64,000 nucleotides of DNA from Pseudomonas sp. RC10 (GTDB taxonomy: Bacteria > Pseudomonadota > Gammaproteobacteria > Pseudomonadales > Pseudomonadaceae). Positions 35,008 to 43,525 of this stretch are shown here, piece after piece; within the stretch, counting starts at the first letter, position 1, and each line of letters begins with the position of its first letter. The stretch covers positions 2,666,001 to 2,730,000 of the forward strand of contig NZ_CP151650.1 of the NCBI RefSeq assembly GCF_038397775.1, in the 5' to 3' direction. The notes under the pieces are model-generated. The model was not told where the DNA came from. It was given only the letters and a program-made list of their open reading frames with translations, and made no database searches. A program made the translations under genes and the position numbers.

Positions 35008-35925
35008 ATGGATCGCATGGCCGCGATGCAGGCGTTCATTTACGTTGTCGAAACAGGTTCGTTTTCTTCCGCTGCCCGTCGCCTTGGGATTGGTCAACCT
35101 GCCGTCTCGAAGATCATTGCCCAGTTGGAGCAGAATCTGTCTGTCCGATTGCTGATCCGCTCCACCCGTGGTCTCACACCCACGGAGGCCGGGAGGGCTT
35201 TTTACGAAGGGTCCAAGCGATCTGTCGATGAGGCCAATGAGGCAGAAGTTGCGGCGCGGGGGGCCGGGGCTGGCCTCTCGGGCAGACTGAGGGTGTGTGC
35301 TGCCGTTACCTTTGCAAGTCTGCACGTCCTGCCGCATTTGGGCACTTTTCTGGAGCAGAACCCGGCGCTCGAAATAGACATTGTTCTGGATGATCGTAAC
35401 GTTGACCTCGTTGAAGAAGGCATCGATGTCGCGCTTCGCATGGGCGTTCTGGCCGACTCGGCACTCACTGCACGGAAGATTGCAGAAGGCCGCCGTCGCA
35501 TCATGGCCACGCCGTCTTATCTGCAACGTGTCGGAGTGCCCGAGTCGCCCGCCGAGCTGATACATCACCAGGCGATCGTGTATAGCCAGGCCGGGGGTGG
35601 AAGCAGCTGGACGCTGAAGAAAGAGGGTGAAGACCAGGTGATTGACGTGAATGGGCGTGTGCGCGTTTCTGCCGCTCAAGGTGTCAGGGCGGCGGTGCTC
35701 GCTGATCTGGGGATCGCAATGGCGTCCGAATGGATGTTTCTTCCTGAATTGGAAAATGGTTCTGTGGTGACTGTGCTCGACGATTGGCGGTTGCCGGACA
35801 TCGATCTCTGGGCCGTTTTCCCGGCAGGGCGTTTAGTGAGTTCTAAAACACGAGCGTTCGTTGATTTCGTGACCAGCCTGATGCTGGGTCATCCTTCGGC
35901 CAATCAGCGTGGGCTCGATGGCTAG
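35008..35925 (+). CDS. LysR-family regulator (twin A)
   Basis: The 305-residue regulator has a typical LysR HTH (MDRMAAMQAFIYVVETGSFS, LGIGQPAVSKIIAQLEQ) and effector domain of the AaeR/DmlR-like branch. It is closely similar along its whole length to the regulator at 38130-39059, including VCAAVTFASLHVLPHL and AAQGVRAAVLADLGIA. The strong GAGGAG upstream fixes the start. It reads in the same direction as the downstream SDR gene. Confidence 0.93.
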   Translation: MDRMAAMQAFIYVVETGSFSSAARRLGIGQPAVSKIIAQLEQNLSVRLLIRSTRGLTPTEAGRAFYEGSKRSVDEANEAEVAARGAGAGLSGRLRVCAAVTFASLHVLPHLGTFLEQNPALEIDIVLDDRNVDLVEEGIDVALRMGVLADSALTARKIAEGRRRIMATPSYLQRVGVPESPAELIHHQAIVYSQAGGGSSWTLKKEGEDQVIDVNGRVRVSAAQGVRAAVLADLGIAMASEWMFLPELENGSVVTVLDDWRLPDIDLWAVFPAGRLVSSKTRAFVDFVTSLMLGHPSANQRGLDG

Positions 35926-36183
35926 CGCAATCGGGCATTGGCCGCCCCGTGGCGTCATTCTGAAAGGGAATATTTCTTATGCTCCCTGCCTCTCTACTCC
36001 GTCAGGATGTTTTAGCCGAATCTCTCATTGCGGCAACCACGCTGTGACCCGTTCAAACGAAGCGCGGCATGCCATGCCAGCGCCACTTGAGCCGTTCACA
36101 TCAAATCTGTTGTTCGCTATCAGCGATTAATGACGTGTGAGGACCGGCATCTGTGTGGCGGTCTTTCTTTCGGAGGCGGTGCG

Positions 36184-36912
36184 ATGTCCATGACCAAACG
36201 AACATTTCTTATTACCGGTGCGAGCAAGGGAATCGGTCGCGCGTTATCTGACCGCTTGAGTGCTGCCGGGCATCACGTGGTCGGCATCGCGCGCAGTGCG
36301 GATGACCCTTCTTTTCCGGGTGAGCTCGTTGCATTGGATTTAGGCGATCGGGATCGTACCGCTGAAGTCCTCAAACAGTTGACCGAGCGGTATGTGTTCG
36401 ACGGTTTGGTCAACAATGTGGGGTTGGTGAAGCCACAGCTGCTGGGGGAGGTGGACCTGGACGATTTCAACGACGTGATCGCGCTGAACCTGCGCTCGGC
36501 GCTGCAGGCTGTCCAGGCGATTCTGCCGCAGATGAGGGCGAATGGTTGGGGGCGCGTGGTGAACATCGCGAGCCTGACGGTATTGGGGGTCACCCATAGA
36601 ACGTCCTACGCGGCGGCCAAGGCGGGACTTGTCAGCTTCACGCGGTCCTGGGCTCTGGAGCTGGCGAAAACCGGGATTACAGTCAACTGTGTGGCGCCAG
36701 GTCCCACTGAAACGGTGCTGTTTCGAGAAAACAACCCTATCGGCAGTGAGGGCGAGCAACGCTATCTGTCGACCGTGCCCGTGGGGCGTTTCGGTCAGGC
36801 GGATGAAATTGCCGCGGCCATCGCCTTCCTGCTGTCTGAGGACAGCGGTTTCATCACCGGGCAGTCGCTCTTTGTCGATGGAGGCGCTTCAATCGGCAAA
36901 GCTTCGATGTAA
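36184..36912 (+). CDS. Short-chain dehydrogenase/reductase, intact
   Basis: The 242-residue enzyme has all classical SDR landmarks: ITGASKGIGRAL for NAD(P) binding, NNVG in place of NNAG, the catalytic Ser in NIASLTVLG and the Tyr-Lys pair in SYAAAKAG, and CVAPGPTET. It probably oxidises or reduces a small alcohol/ketone. The ATG at 36184 follows GGAGGCGG; a second ATG two codons later is possible. It ends in a hairpin shared with the convergent GST gene. Confidence 0.92.
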   Translation: MSMTKRTFLITGASKGIGRALSDRLSAAGHHVVGIARSADDPSFPGELVALDLGDRDRTAEVLKQLTERYVFDGLVNNVGLVKPQLLGEVDLDDFNDVIALNLRSALQAVQAILPQMRANGWGRVVNIASLTVLGVTHRTSYAAAKAGLVSFTRSWALELAKTGITVNCVAPGPTETVLFRENNPIGSEGEQRYLSTVPVGRFGQADEIAAAIAFLLSEDSGFITGQSLFVDGGASIGKASM

Positions 36913-36964
36913 GTGAGGGGAGGCATGCAGGCTGTCTCCCCCGGCGTCGCATCGCGGATCCCCG

Positions 36965-36997
36965 ACACTCCCCATTTCTCGCCGAAACGGGGAGTGT
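36965..36997. other. Hairpin between convergent SDR and GST genes
   Basis: ACACTCCCC and GGGGAGTGT are perfect nine-base arms with a 15-base loop. No T tract on either side; probably a transcription-end or mRNA-stability structure. Confidence 0.5.
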
Positions 36998-37039
36998 TGC
37001 CATGGCTCAACATAATGGGTCAGTTAAGCCTATGCCACT

Positions 37040-37678
37040 TCACGTTGCGGGGATTAACGCCTCCGCTTTCGCTATCGCTTTTACAATGGCTGGACGCTCT
37101 GACAGAGTCTGATACCAGCGGGCGACGTTCGGGCTGCTGCTGAAATCAATCCCGGCGAACTCACGACGCCACAGCCAGCCGAAATGCGCAATGTCTGCGA
37201 TCGTATACTCCGAGCCAGCAACAAACGGGCTGTTTGCCAGCACGCCTTCCAGAAGGGCCAGGTTACGTTTCGCTTCTGTGTGAAACCGATCAATTGCCAC
37301 CTGGATCGGCTCACCTGGCAGTCTCAGAAAAAAACCCGATTGACCAAATGCGGGGCCCAAGCCCGATCCGTGAAAGAACAATTGCTCGAACACGCGCGCG
37401 CGTTTTTGTGCGTTGAGTGGCAGTAACTGACCTTCTCGCTCTGCCAGGTGCACGAGAATCGCCGCAGACTCGGTGAGGGTGAACGGATGGTGTGGATCGA
37501 CGGCGTCATCAATCAACACAGGCACCTTTCCATTGGGGTTTATGGAAAGAAAGTCGGCAGATTTCTGTTCCCCTTTCCTGACGTTTACTGATTTCACTTG
37601 ATACTCAAGACCGAGCTCTTCAAGAGCGATGAGCACCTTGATGCTATTAGGCGTCGCAAAAGCATGAACGATTAACAT
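37040..37678 (-). CDS. Glutathione S-transferase, YfcG/nu-class-like
   Basis: The 212-residue protein has a thioredoxin-fold domain (TPNSIKVLIALEELGLEYQV, NPNGKVPVLIDD, TESAAILVHLAE) and a helical C-terminal domain with GLGPAFGQSGFF, a pattern of YfcG/Ure2-like GSTs that act as disulfide reductases or peroxidases. The ATG at 37678 follows AGGAAAT and is where family similarity starts; upstream in-frame sequence is unrelated. It is divergent from the LysR twin B gene, its likely regulator. Confidence 0.9.
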   Translation of the reverse strand: MLIVHAFATPNSIKVLIALEELGLEYQVKSVNVRKGEQKSADFLSINPNGKVPVLIDDAVDPHHPFTLTESAAILVHLAEREGQLLPLNAQKRARVFEQLFFHGSGLGPAFGQSGFFLRLPGEPIQVAIDRFHTEAKRNLALLEGVLANSPFVAGSEYTIADIAHFGWLWRREFAGIDFSSSPNVARWYQTLSERPAIVKAIAKAEALIPAT

Positions 37679-38129
37679 CGATGATTTCCTGTGAGGTCCG
37701 TGAAAGCCTCGACTCTGCCTGACGCCAGGGTGAAGCGGCAGGCCGCTGACCGACATATCTTTTATTCTGATAAGGCATAACGCGAACTTCCCGTCGCTTA
37801 CACCGCTTCCATTTGCGTGCCTTCGGGTCTTGCATCCAAACGCCCAAAACAGCTGCCCGCTGACCTGAGAATGGGCGTTGCGCTCTACAGTCGCTCGCCG
37901 TCCGAACAGCCCGATCAAGCGCGGCTTTTCAAGATCCTGCGCTTCGAAAAAGTAACCAGAATCCTCGACTATAGTAGGGTTAGCCGATGGTCAGGCACGT
38001 TGAGTCATGCCTGTTACCCCAAGAATGAAATGCTGGAAAAGCATCATCTCGTGCGTCAAAGGCGTGGGCGACGCGCGGGCATGGGCGACACGAACGCCTG
38101 TATTCGGCAATGACGATTGGAGGGGAGAA
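37679..38129. other. Divergent promoter region GST/LysR, no gene
   Basis: About 450 bases without supported coding sequence. Small frames in all directions lack ribosome binding sites. CTATAG-type AT-rich sequence near 37969 could be a promoter for the LysR gene. Confidence 0.45.
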
Positions 38130-39059
38130 TTGGACAGATTGATCGCGATGCAGACGTTTGTGTGTGTGGTTGAAACAGGTTCTTTTACGGCTGCGGCCCG
38201 CCGACTCAAGATTGGGCAACCGGCGGTTTCCAAAGCGGTTGCTCAATTGGAATCACAGATGTCGGTCCGATTGCTGCTGAGGTCCACACGAGGCCTGATG
38301 CCCACAGAAGCCGGGGCAGCGTTTTATGAAGGCGCCAGGCGAGCCGTGCAGGAGGCCGACCTCGCCGAGCTGGCTGCGCGAGGTGTGGGTGCAGGCTTCA
38401 CCGGCCGTCTGCGGGTGTGTGCCGCCGGTACGTTCGCGAGCCTTCATGTCTTGCCGTACATGGGGCCGTTCATGAGGCAGCACCCCGACTTGAAAGTCGA
38501 ATTCGTGCTGGATGACCGGCACATCGACCTGGTTGAAGAGGGCATCGACGTCGCCCTGAGAATGGGCAGGCTTTGCGACTCCTCGGCAACTGCAAAAAAG
38601 ATCGGCCAGGCGAGACGCTTGCTGGTGGCGACCCCGCGCTATCTGGACGCGTTCGGGTGCCCGTGGGGGCCTGACGAAGTTGCTTCACATCGTTCGATCG
38701 TCTATTCCCAGCCAGGGGGTGGAGATGTCTGGACAGTGCGGCAACGGGGAGTTGAGGCATCCATCGTTCTGAGCGGGCCTTTGTACAGCACTGCTGCTCA
38801 GGGTGTCAGGGCCGCCGTTCTTGCACACATGGGCCTGGCCGTTGGGTCAGAGTGGATGTTCGCGCCGGAGCTCGAATCCGGAGAAGTCAGGCAAGTGCTT
38901 CAAGACTGGGAGTTGCCTGGCATTGACCTTTGGGCGGTGTTCCCCACGGGGCGGTTGGCGAACGCGAGAACGCGCGCATTTATCGAGTACGCTTCACACC
39001 TTCTGGAGCCGCGTAGCCACTGCCGCGAAACACGCTCGTATGAGTTCGCCAGTGCCTGA
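38130..39059 (+). CDS. LysR-family regulator (twin B)
   Basis: The 309-residue regulator aligns residue by residue with the LysR at 35008-35925 (LDRLIAMQTFVCVVETGSFT versus MDRMAAMQAFIYVVETGSFS). I use the TTG at 38130, which aligns with the twin's ATG and has AGGGGAG just upstream; ATG 38148 is the alternative. Divergent orientation to the GST gene suggests that is its target. Confidence 0.9.
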   Translation: MDRLIAMQTFVCVVETGSFTAAARRLKIGQPAVSKAVAQLESQMSVRLLLRSTRGLMPTEAGAAFYEGARRAVQEADLAELAARGVGAGFTGRLRVCAAGTFASLHVLPYMGPFMRQHPDLKVEFVLDDRHIDLVEEGIDVALRMGRLCDSSATAKKIGQARRLLVATPRYLDAFGCPWGPDEVASHRSIVYSQPGGGDVWTVRQRGVEASIVLSGPLYSTAAQGVRAAVLAHMGLAVGSEWMFAPELESGEVRQVLQDWELPGIDLWAVFPTGRLANARTRAFIEYASHLLEPRSHCRETRSYEFASA

Positions 39060-39152
39060 GGATCGCTGCACTTATGGAGGCGTGCGCCAAGTATTAGTGG
39101 GAGGGTGCTTGAAAACAGAGTGACACTCAAAGAAGCCTGTGCGGAGCATGAT

Positions 39153-39371
39153 ATGCATAACAAGACAGAGAGTGTGTACAGTCAAACCCTGGTCGCGGTG
39201 TTTGAGGCTGCGCTCGCGCTGGGCATCGATACCCAGATGTTGGCACTTCAAACCAAGTTGGAAATCAACGGATATGACGAGTGGCTTCCGTTGGATTTAC
39301 GTCATAACGCTTCACGCATCATTGATGAGTCTGTCGCCGTGGCGAAAATCCTCTTTGTGAATAAATCCTGA
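39153..39371 (+). CDS. Hypothetical small protein with own terminator
   Basis: A 72-residue frame (MHNKTESVYSQTLVAVFEAA onward) with a GCGGAG upstream and a strong terminator 26 bases after its stop. It is helical and acidic with no recognised domain. A longer in-frame start at 39105 exists. Composition matches neighbours. Function unknown; the terminator argues that the region is transcribed, though it could also end the LysR transcript. Confidence 0.45.
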   Translation: MHNKTESVYSQTLVAVFEAALALGIDTQMLALQTKLEINGYDEWLPLDLRHNASRIIDESVAVAKILFVNKS

Positions 39372-39396
39372 TCGAGGGATGATTGGAGCTACCGCG

Positions 39397-39433
39397 ATAA
39401 GTCCCTGGGTTGATCAGGGACTTATTCATTTTT
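39397..39433 (+). terminator. Intrinsic terminator
   Basis: ATAAGTCCCTG and CAGGGACTTAT form a perfect 11-base stem with a seven-base loop, followed by TCATTTTTCC. It ends the rightward transcript and sits against the end of the leftward CMD gene. Confidence 0.85.
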
Positions 39434-39435
39434 CC

Positions 39436-39999
39436 TTATCGAGTGGCCGCGGGTTTGGTCCACTCATTTCCTGCCATGAAGGCATCCAGTTCGGTATGCA
39501 CAATATGGTTTGTGTAGTTACTCATGACTTTAGTGGCGACGCCCAGTACAACTTCAAGGACATTTTTGCGCGTGTAACCGGCCGCCAGGAACGCGTCAAC
39601 CGCCGCATCGCCCGCAAACCCGCGTTCCCGAACCACGAGGGCCGTGAACTGACGCAATGCCTCTAGACGAGCATCCGGGATAGCAGTGCCGGCCCGCAGC
39701 GCTTCGATGACTGCGGCTTCCATTCCGATCATCTTCGCGAGGGTGGTATGGCCAGCCATACAGTAGTGGCAGTTATTCTCAAAGTTGGAGGTCAAGTAGA
39801 CCACTTGTTGTTCCTGAGCGGTCAGTGAACTCTTGGAAAACAAATCCCACAACGCGGAATAGCCCGCCAACAGTTCTGGAGATTCAGCCATGTTCGATTG
39901 CAGATTGGGCACGAATCCGAAGGCGCCTTTAACCGCTTTCAAAACAGGTTTCGAGGCGTCCGGTGCGTTATCCAGTGTGTAAGTAGTGAAGGTGGTCAT
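39436..39999 (-). CDS. Carboxymuconolactone decarboxylase-family protein
   Basis: This 187-residue AhpD-like helical protein has the complete redox motif CHYCMAGH and GFVPNLQSNMAESPELLAGY at the N-terminus. It probably acts as a small peroxidase/disulfide reductase in the cytosol. It is one of three CMD proteins in the window and is closer to the uncharacterised YciW/AhpD-like branch than to true decarboxylases. It is on the same strand as the CGNR gene to its right. Confidence 0.9.
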   Translation of the reverse strand: MTTFTTYTLDNAPDASKPVLKAVKGAFGFVPNLQSNMAESPELLAGYSALWDLFSKSSLTAQEQQVVYLTSNFENNCHYCMAGHTTLAKMIGMEAAVIEALRAGTAIPDARLEALRQFTALVVRERGFAGDAAVDAFLAAGYTRKNVLEVVLGVATKVMSNYTNHIVHTELDAFMAGNEWTKPAATR

Positions 40000-40225
40000 T
40001 GCAGTGCCTGCTCAATGTGGTGGGTAAGTGAGGCCATACTGCGCCACATTGATTAGTCAGAGAACGCAGGTGCGAAGCATAGTCGTTATGCCTGGATGGA
40101 ATAGAGGTGTTGCGCCGCTGCTCACCCGTATGACTGTTCGGCTCCCTGTAACTTCTTACTGCAAAGGCGTGATACGTCGCGCCAATGACTCCTGGCATTA
40201 ACGGGTTGAGCGGCGTTGGCAGGCG

Positions 40226-40858
40226 CTATTCGCTCGTAGTGCCTTTTTTGCGCTCACGATGGGCTGCAGCCTTCGCTCGATTACCGCAGACCGCCATGCT
40301 GCACCAACGCCTTTTCTTGCCGCGCGTGTGATCGACGAACGTCAGCGTGCAAGCCGCCCCTTCACAATGCTTGATGTCCGTAAAATCTTCAGAACAGATA
40401 AAGTTTGCCAGTATTTCAGCGACAGGCAGGAGCAATGCGTTAGGGGTCGGCCAGCGTCTAACCAGTTGAGCCTGGAATGGCTGGGTCGCTTCTGGGGCCA
40501 GGCTCACTTGCATGAATTGATCATCTCTTTCGAGCAGACGATTCAGTGCCGTGAGATCGCCGAATGCCTCAGCCCCTAGAGGCTGGCCTCGATATTTCGA
40601 GACAAAATCACGAAACCAGTCTCTCAGTGTCCTGGCTTGGGCTGCGATCGTGTCGAGTTCTCCAGGCATCGCCCGAGCCTGGATGTGTGCGAGCACTTTT
40701 GGCTCGACCCAGCCCGTTTGGGCAAGCCAGTCGACCCAGCCTGCCCCGTCTTCAAGCCAATCTACATGCCTGCCGCCCGGACTGGCGACGGAATTCAGGA
40801 AATCCAGAGCCGGCGCGTCCGCCACGAACATCGCTGGGCCCCGCAGAGAATCGGACAT
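40226..40858 (-). CDS. CGNR zinc-finger regulator 1
   Basis: The 210-residue protein has an N-terminal ABATE ligand-binding-like domain (APALDFLNSVASPGGRHVDW) and a C-terminal CGNR zinc finger with paired cysteines in HCEGAACTLTF and WCSMAVCGNRAKAAAHR. These are stress-linked transcription regulators. A paralog is at 45249-45968, and both genes share promoter architecture. Likely targets are nearby: the leftward CMD gene is downstream on the same strand, 226 bases away. Confidence 0.9.
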   Translation of the reverse strand: MSDSLRGPAMFVADAPALDFLNSVASPGGRHVDWLEDGAGWVDWLAQTGWVEPKVLAHIQARAMPGELDTIAAQARTLRDWFRDFVSKYRGQPLGAEAFGDLTALNRLLERDDQFMQVSLAPEATQPFQAQLVRRWPTPNALLLPVAEILANFICSEDFTDIKHCEGAACTLTFVDHTRGKKRRWCSMAVCGNRAKAAAHRERKKGTTSE

Positions 40859-40894
40859 GGATACATCACCCTGGCTTCGAATTTGTCAGCAAGG

Positions 40895-40938
40895 GTAACC
40901 ATTCACCTGTACCTTGACAAGTTACGCCTGGAGTAACC
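40895..40938 (-). promoter_or_regulatory. CGNR1 promoter with repeated GGTTAC half-sites
   Basis: Read on the minus strand: GGTTAC, seven bases, GTAACTTGTCAA, 13 bases, GGTTAC. TTGTCA fits a -35 box and TACCCT lies 17 bases downstream at the -10 position. The GTAACTTGTCAA-N13-GGTTA block recurs at 45181-45211 with identical spacing, suggesting a common operator. Confidence 0.65.
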
Positions 40939-41009
40939 TTCTGGCATATATTGGTCGGGTTATGCCGGTTAACGCGTTTTGCTCCAGAGGCGATCCTTGA
41001 ACAGTCAAT

Positions 41010-41924
41010 CTAATGAGAGGCGTCCAAGTCATGGGCGGTGTGAAATACGTTCTGGGTAATGAAGTGCTCAACGAACGCTTTTGCAGCGGGCTTGGCCGCG
41101 GCGCCTCCCGGGAATATTGCGTATACCGTCACGGTTGCCAGCGACCAGTCGCTGAGCACCTCAACGAGTGTTCCGTCCGCCCGCTCTTTCTTGCAGGCCC
41201 AGCAACTGGTCATCGCGATCCCCAGGCCATGTATCGCCGCGCTCATCGCTACGTCGTTGATGTTCACTGCAATCTTGGGTTCGATGCGTACCGTCTGCTG
41301 GTTGCCGTCTTTTTCAAAACTCCAGGAGCCCGCGGTAAGACCCGGCGGCCCACCGATCATCGTGTGATGCAGCAGGTCGCGGGGAGACTTGGGGAGTCCG
41401 TGTGCTTTAACGTAGTCGGGGGAGGCCACTAACATGCGGCGGGCGGCACCCACGACCCGGGTGGTCGCTGTCGAATCGGCCAACGGCCCGCACCGAATCG
41501 CGACATCAACACCGTCTTTAATCAAATCCTGTCGTGCATCGTCCAGCACCAGGTTTACGCAAAGAGAAGGGTGTTGCTCTCGAAAATTCGACAACATCGG
41601 CACCACTTCGCGCAACGCCATGCCCGAGGTAAGACCGATTCGCAGCGTTCCGCAGAGCTCACCGTTGCCTTTGACCGCTTGATTGGCATCCTCGAACTGC
41701 ACGATGAGAGGCTCGATACGCTGCAGGTATTCATGACCCGCTTCGGTGAGTTCGACGGCGCGCGTGGTTCGAATAAAAAGCTTGGCGCCGATGTCGTGCT
41801 CCAGTGACGCAATGATGCGCGAAACAGATGATTGTGCTAACCCGACTTCTTTGGCAGCCACCGAAAAACTTTTGTGCCGTGCGACACACAAGAAGAGCTT
41901 ATAGGTGAGTAGGAATGTATTCAT
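41010..41924 (-). CDS. LysR-family regulator
   Basis: This 304-residue protein has a standard LysR HTH (MNTFLLTYKLFLCVARHKSF, VGLAQSSVSRIIASLEH) and a DmlR/AaeR-like effector domain (VNLVLDDARQDLIKDGVDVA). It is clearly less similar to the twin LysR proteins than they are to each other. A 12-base perfect inverted repeat lies 39 bases upstream of its start. The gene transcribed away from its 5' side is missing, because the right-hand gap holds only an orphan promoter-like block. Confidence 0.92.
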   Translation of the reverse strand: MNTFLLTYKLFLCVARHKSFSVAAKEVGLAQSSVSRIIASLEHDIGAKLFIRTTRAVELTEAGHEYLQRIEPLIVQFEDANQAVKGNGELCGTLRIGLTSGMALREVVPMLSNFREQHPSLCVNLVLDDARQDLIKDGVDVAIRCGPLADSTATTRVVGAARRMLVASPDYVKAHGLPKSPRDLLHHTMIGGPPGLTAGSWSFEKDGNQQTVRIEPKIAVNINDVAMSAAIHGLGIAMTSCWACKKERADGTLVEVLSDWSLATVTVYAIFPGGAAAKPAAKAFVEHFITQNVFHTAHDLDASH

Positions 41925-41962
41925 GCCACTGACGTCATATCTTGCCGCTCGATTGGACTGAT

Positions 41963-41990
41963 CTATAAGGCTACCGCTGTAGCCTTATAG
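41963..41990. promoter_or_regulatory. Perfect 12-bp inverted repeat upstream of LysR
   Basis: CTATAAGGCTAC and GTAGCCTTATAG flank CGCT, 39-66 bases before the LysR start. It is a candidate operator (autoregulation) or a leader hairpin. Confidence 0.55.
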
Positions 41991-42107
41991 CACCGTTGTG
42001 CCTGCCGGGTGTTTAAGAGCGGCAATATTTATTCCCCTCAGGCATGACTGACGCTCTCAGACTCATACTAAGTTGTCTAAAAGCGAACGGAATTTGCCAT
42101 ATTGTGG

Positions 42108-42138
42108 CTAACCTGTCAAAAGCATTTCATCGGGTTGT
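42108..42138 (+). promoter_or_regulatory. Third copy of the CGNR-type promoter block
   Basis: CTAACCTGTCAA, 13 bases, GGTTGT aligns with GTAACTTGTCAA-N13-GGTTAT at 45181-45211, and the spacer also matches (AAGCATTT versus ATGCATTT). No gene follows it rightward before the 3' end of the leftward hydrolase gene at 42434. Confidence 0.55.
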
Positions 42139-42433
42139 TTTAAATGGTAGAAGTGCATGAATATTTATAATGTAACCCGGTAAGGCTTTTTATTTAGGTT
42201 ATTCCTGCCGGGGTTGGCAGGTGCGGGCGCCGTCAGGCCTGAATGACTGCATCAGACGGCTTTAATAAGTAGGCTTGGATAAGTAACGGTACGAAGTATC
42301 AAGGGCGACACGGTGAGTACGCCTGTCAGCGAAGGCGGCAGAGCATGAAGGCAGCGCCGCGTTAAAGGGCTTGGTCTGACCGGATTGGCCTCTCAACGCA
42401 GCGCCGCGAATAAAACAGCGAGAAAAGGATTTA

Positions 42434-43336
42434 TCAGTTAATGAGTAATTCTTCGGGGGCCGCACCAAACACTTCAATAATACGGTTTGCGATGTGCTCG
42501 GCATGGGTTTCCAAAGCAAAGTGTCCGGTGTCCAGCAGTTCAACGATTGCGTTTGGATTATCTCGTTTGAATGCCTCTGCTCCCGGAGGGATGAAGAAAG
42601 GATCGTTCTTTCCCCAAATGGCAAGGATGGGCAGCTTTGACGTTCTAAAGTATTCCTGGAAGGCAGGGTAGAGCGTCAAGTTATTTGCATAGTCCAGGAA
42701 AAGATCGAGCTGGATGTCTTTATTTCCGGGGCGGTCCATCAGTAAGGCATCGAGGGTATAAGACTCAGGCGCGATGGATTCAAGGGCATGGACACCGTGT
42801 TCGTACTGCCATTTGGTTCCGGCCAGGTGCAAAATCGCGTCAGCGATAGCGTTCCTGTTCTCGGCAGACGGCGTTTCCCAATACGCCCGGATGGGCGCCC
42901 AGGCGTCCCCCAGTCCTTCAAGATAAGCATTGCCGTTTTGTGTGACCAGACCGGTCACCCGTTCCGGATGCTTCAATGCCAGCCTCAGGCCTGTGGGGGC
43001 GCCATAGTCGAACACGTACATTGCGTAGCTTTCCAGACCTACTGCATTCACGAACTCGCCGAGGGTATGCGCCAGTGCGTCGAATGTGTAGGTGTAGTTC
43101 CTTTCAGCGGGTACCTCGGTGAAACCAAAGCCTGGCAGATCCGGCGCAATAATATGAAAGTTATCCGCCAGCAATGGAATCAAGTTGCGGAACTGGTGGG
43201 ATGAACTGGGAAAACCGTGAAGCAACAGCAGGGTCGGGAAAGACGGCTCACCCGCTTCCCGATAAAAAACACGCACGCCGTCGGCGTCAGCGAATTTATA
43301 GTGAGTGGTGGTGATGTTGCTGCTTGGAAAATGCAT
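42434..43336 (-). CDS. Alpha/beta hydrolase, epoxide-hydrolase-like, intact triad
   Basis: The 300-residue cytosolic enzyme has oxyanion motif LLHGFPSSSH, PDLPGFGFTEV, nucleophile Asp in VFDYGAPTG, acid Asp in WGKNDPFF and catalytic His in LLDTGHFALETHA. The Asp nucleophile places it with epoxide hydrolases and haloalkane dehalogenases. AAAGGAG precedes the ATG at 43336; the longer frame to 43498 is not needed. It is the third gene of a leftward group with the NTF2-fold gene and another hydrolase. Confidence 0.91.
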   Translation of the reverse strand: MHFPSSNITTTHYKFADADGVRVFYREAGEPSFPTLLLLHGFPSSSHQFRNLIPLLADNFHIIAPDLPGFGFTEVPAERNYTYTFDALAHTLGEFVNAVGLESYAMYVFDYGAPTGLRLALKHPERVTGLVTQNGNAYLEGLGDAWAPIRAYWETPSAENRNAIADAILHLAGTKWQYEHGVHALESIAPESYTLDALLMDRPGNKDIQLDLFLDYANNLTLYPAFQEYFRTSKLPILAIWGKNDPFFIPPGAEAFKRDNPNAIVELLDTGHFALETHAEHIANRIIEVFGAAPEELLIN

Positions 43337-43525
43337 GGGTTTTACTCCTTTGACCGTGGGTGGAGTGGGTCCGAACGGGCAGCCTCCAGCGCGCTGGAAA
43401 GTTGCCCGTCCATGGTGGGTATATCGTTGATCGTTCCGTCGGGGCGTAAACGTATTGCTCGCACGGGGGCTTGAAACAAATACACTTTCTTCGCCCATCA
43501 GGCGCGGTACGTGCCTTGCGAGGTG

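Larger units (their letters stand above)
41925..42433. other. Gene-free interval with orphan promoter block
   Basis: About 510 bases with no supported gene. The content is the 12-base inverted repeat next to the LysR gene and the CGNR-type block at 42108-42138. Antisense frames over the hydrolase 3' end extend here but are shadows. Confidence 0.55.

Noticed and set aside
42262..42624. 120-residue frame overlapping the hydrolase 3' end and the adjacent gap
   Set aside because: Out of frame with the hydrolase, no ribosome binding site, no similarity to CGNR or other window proteins.
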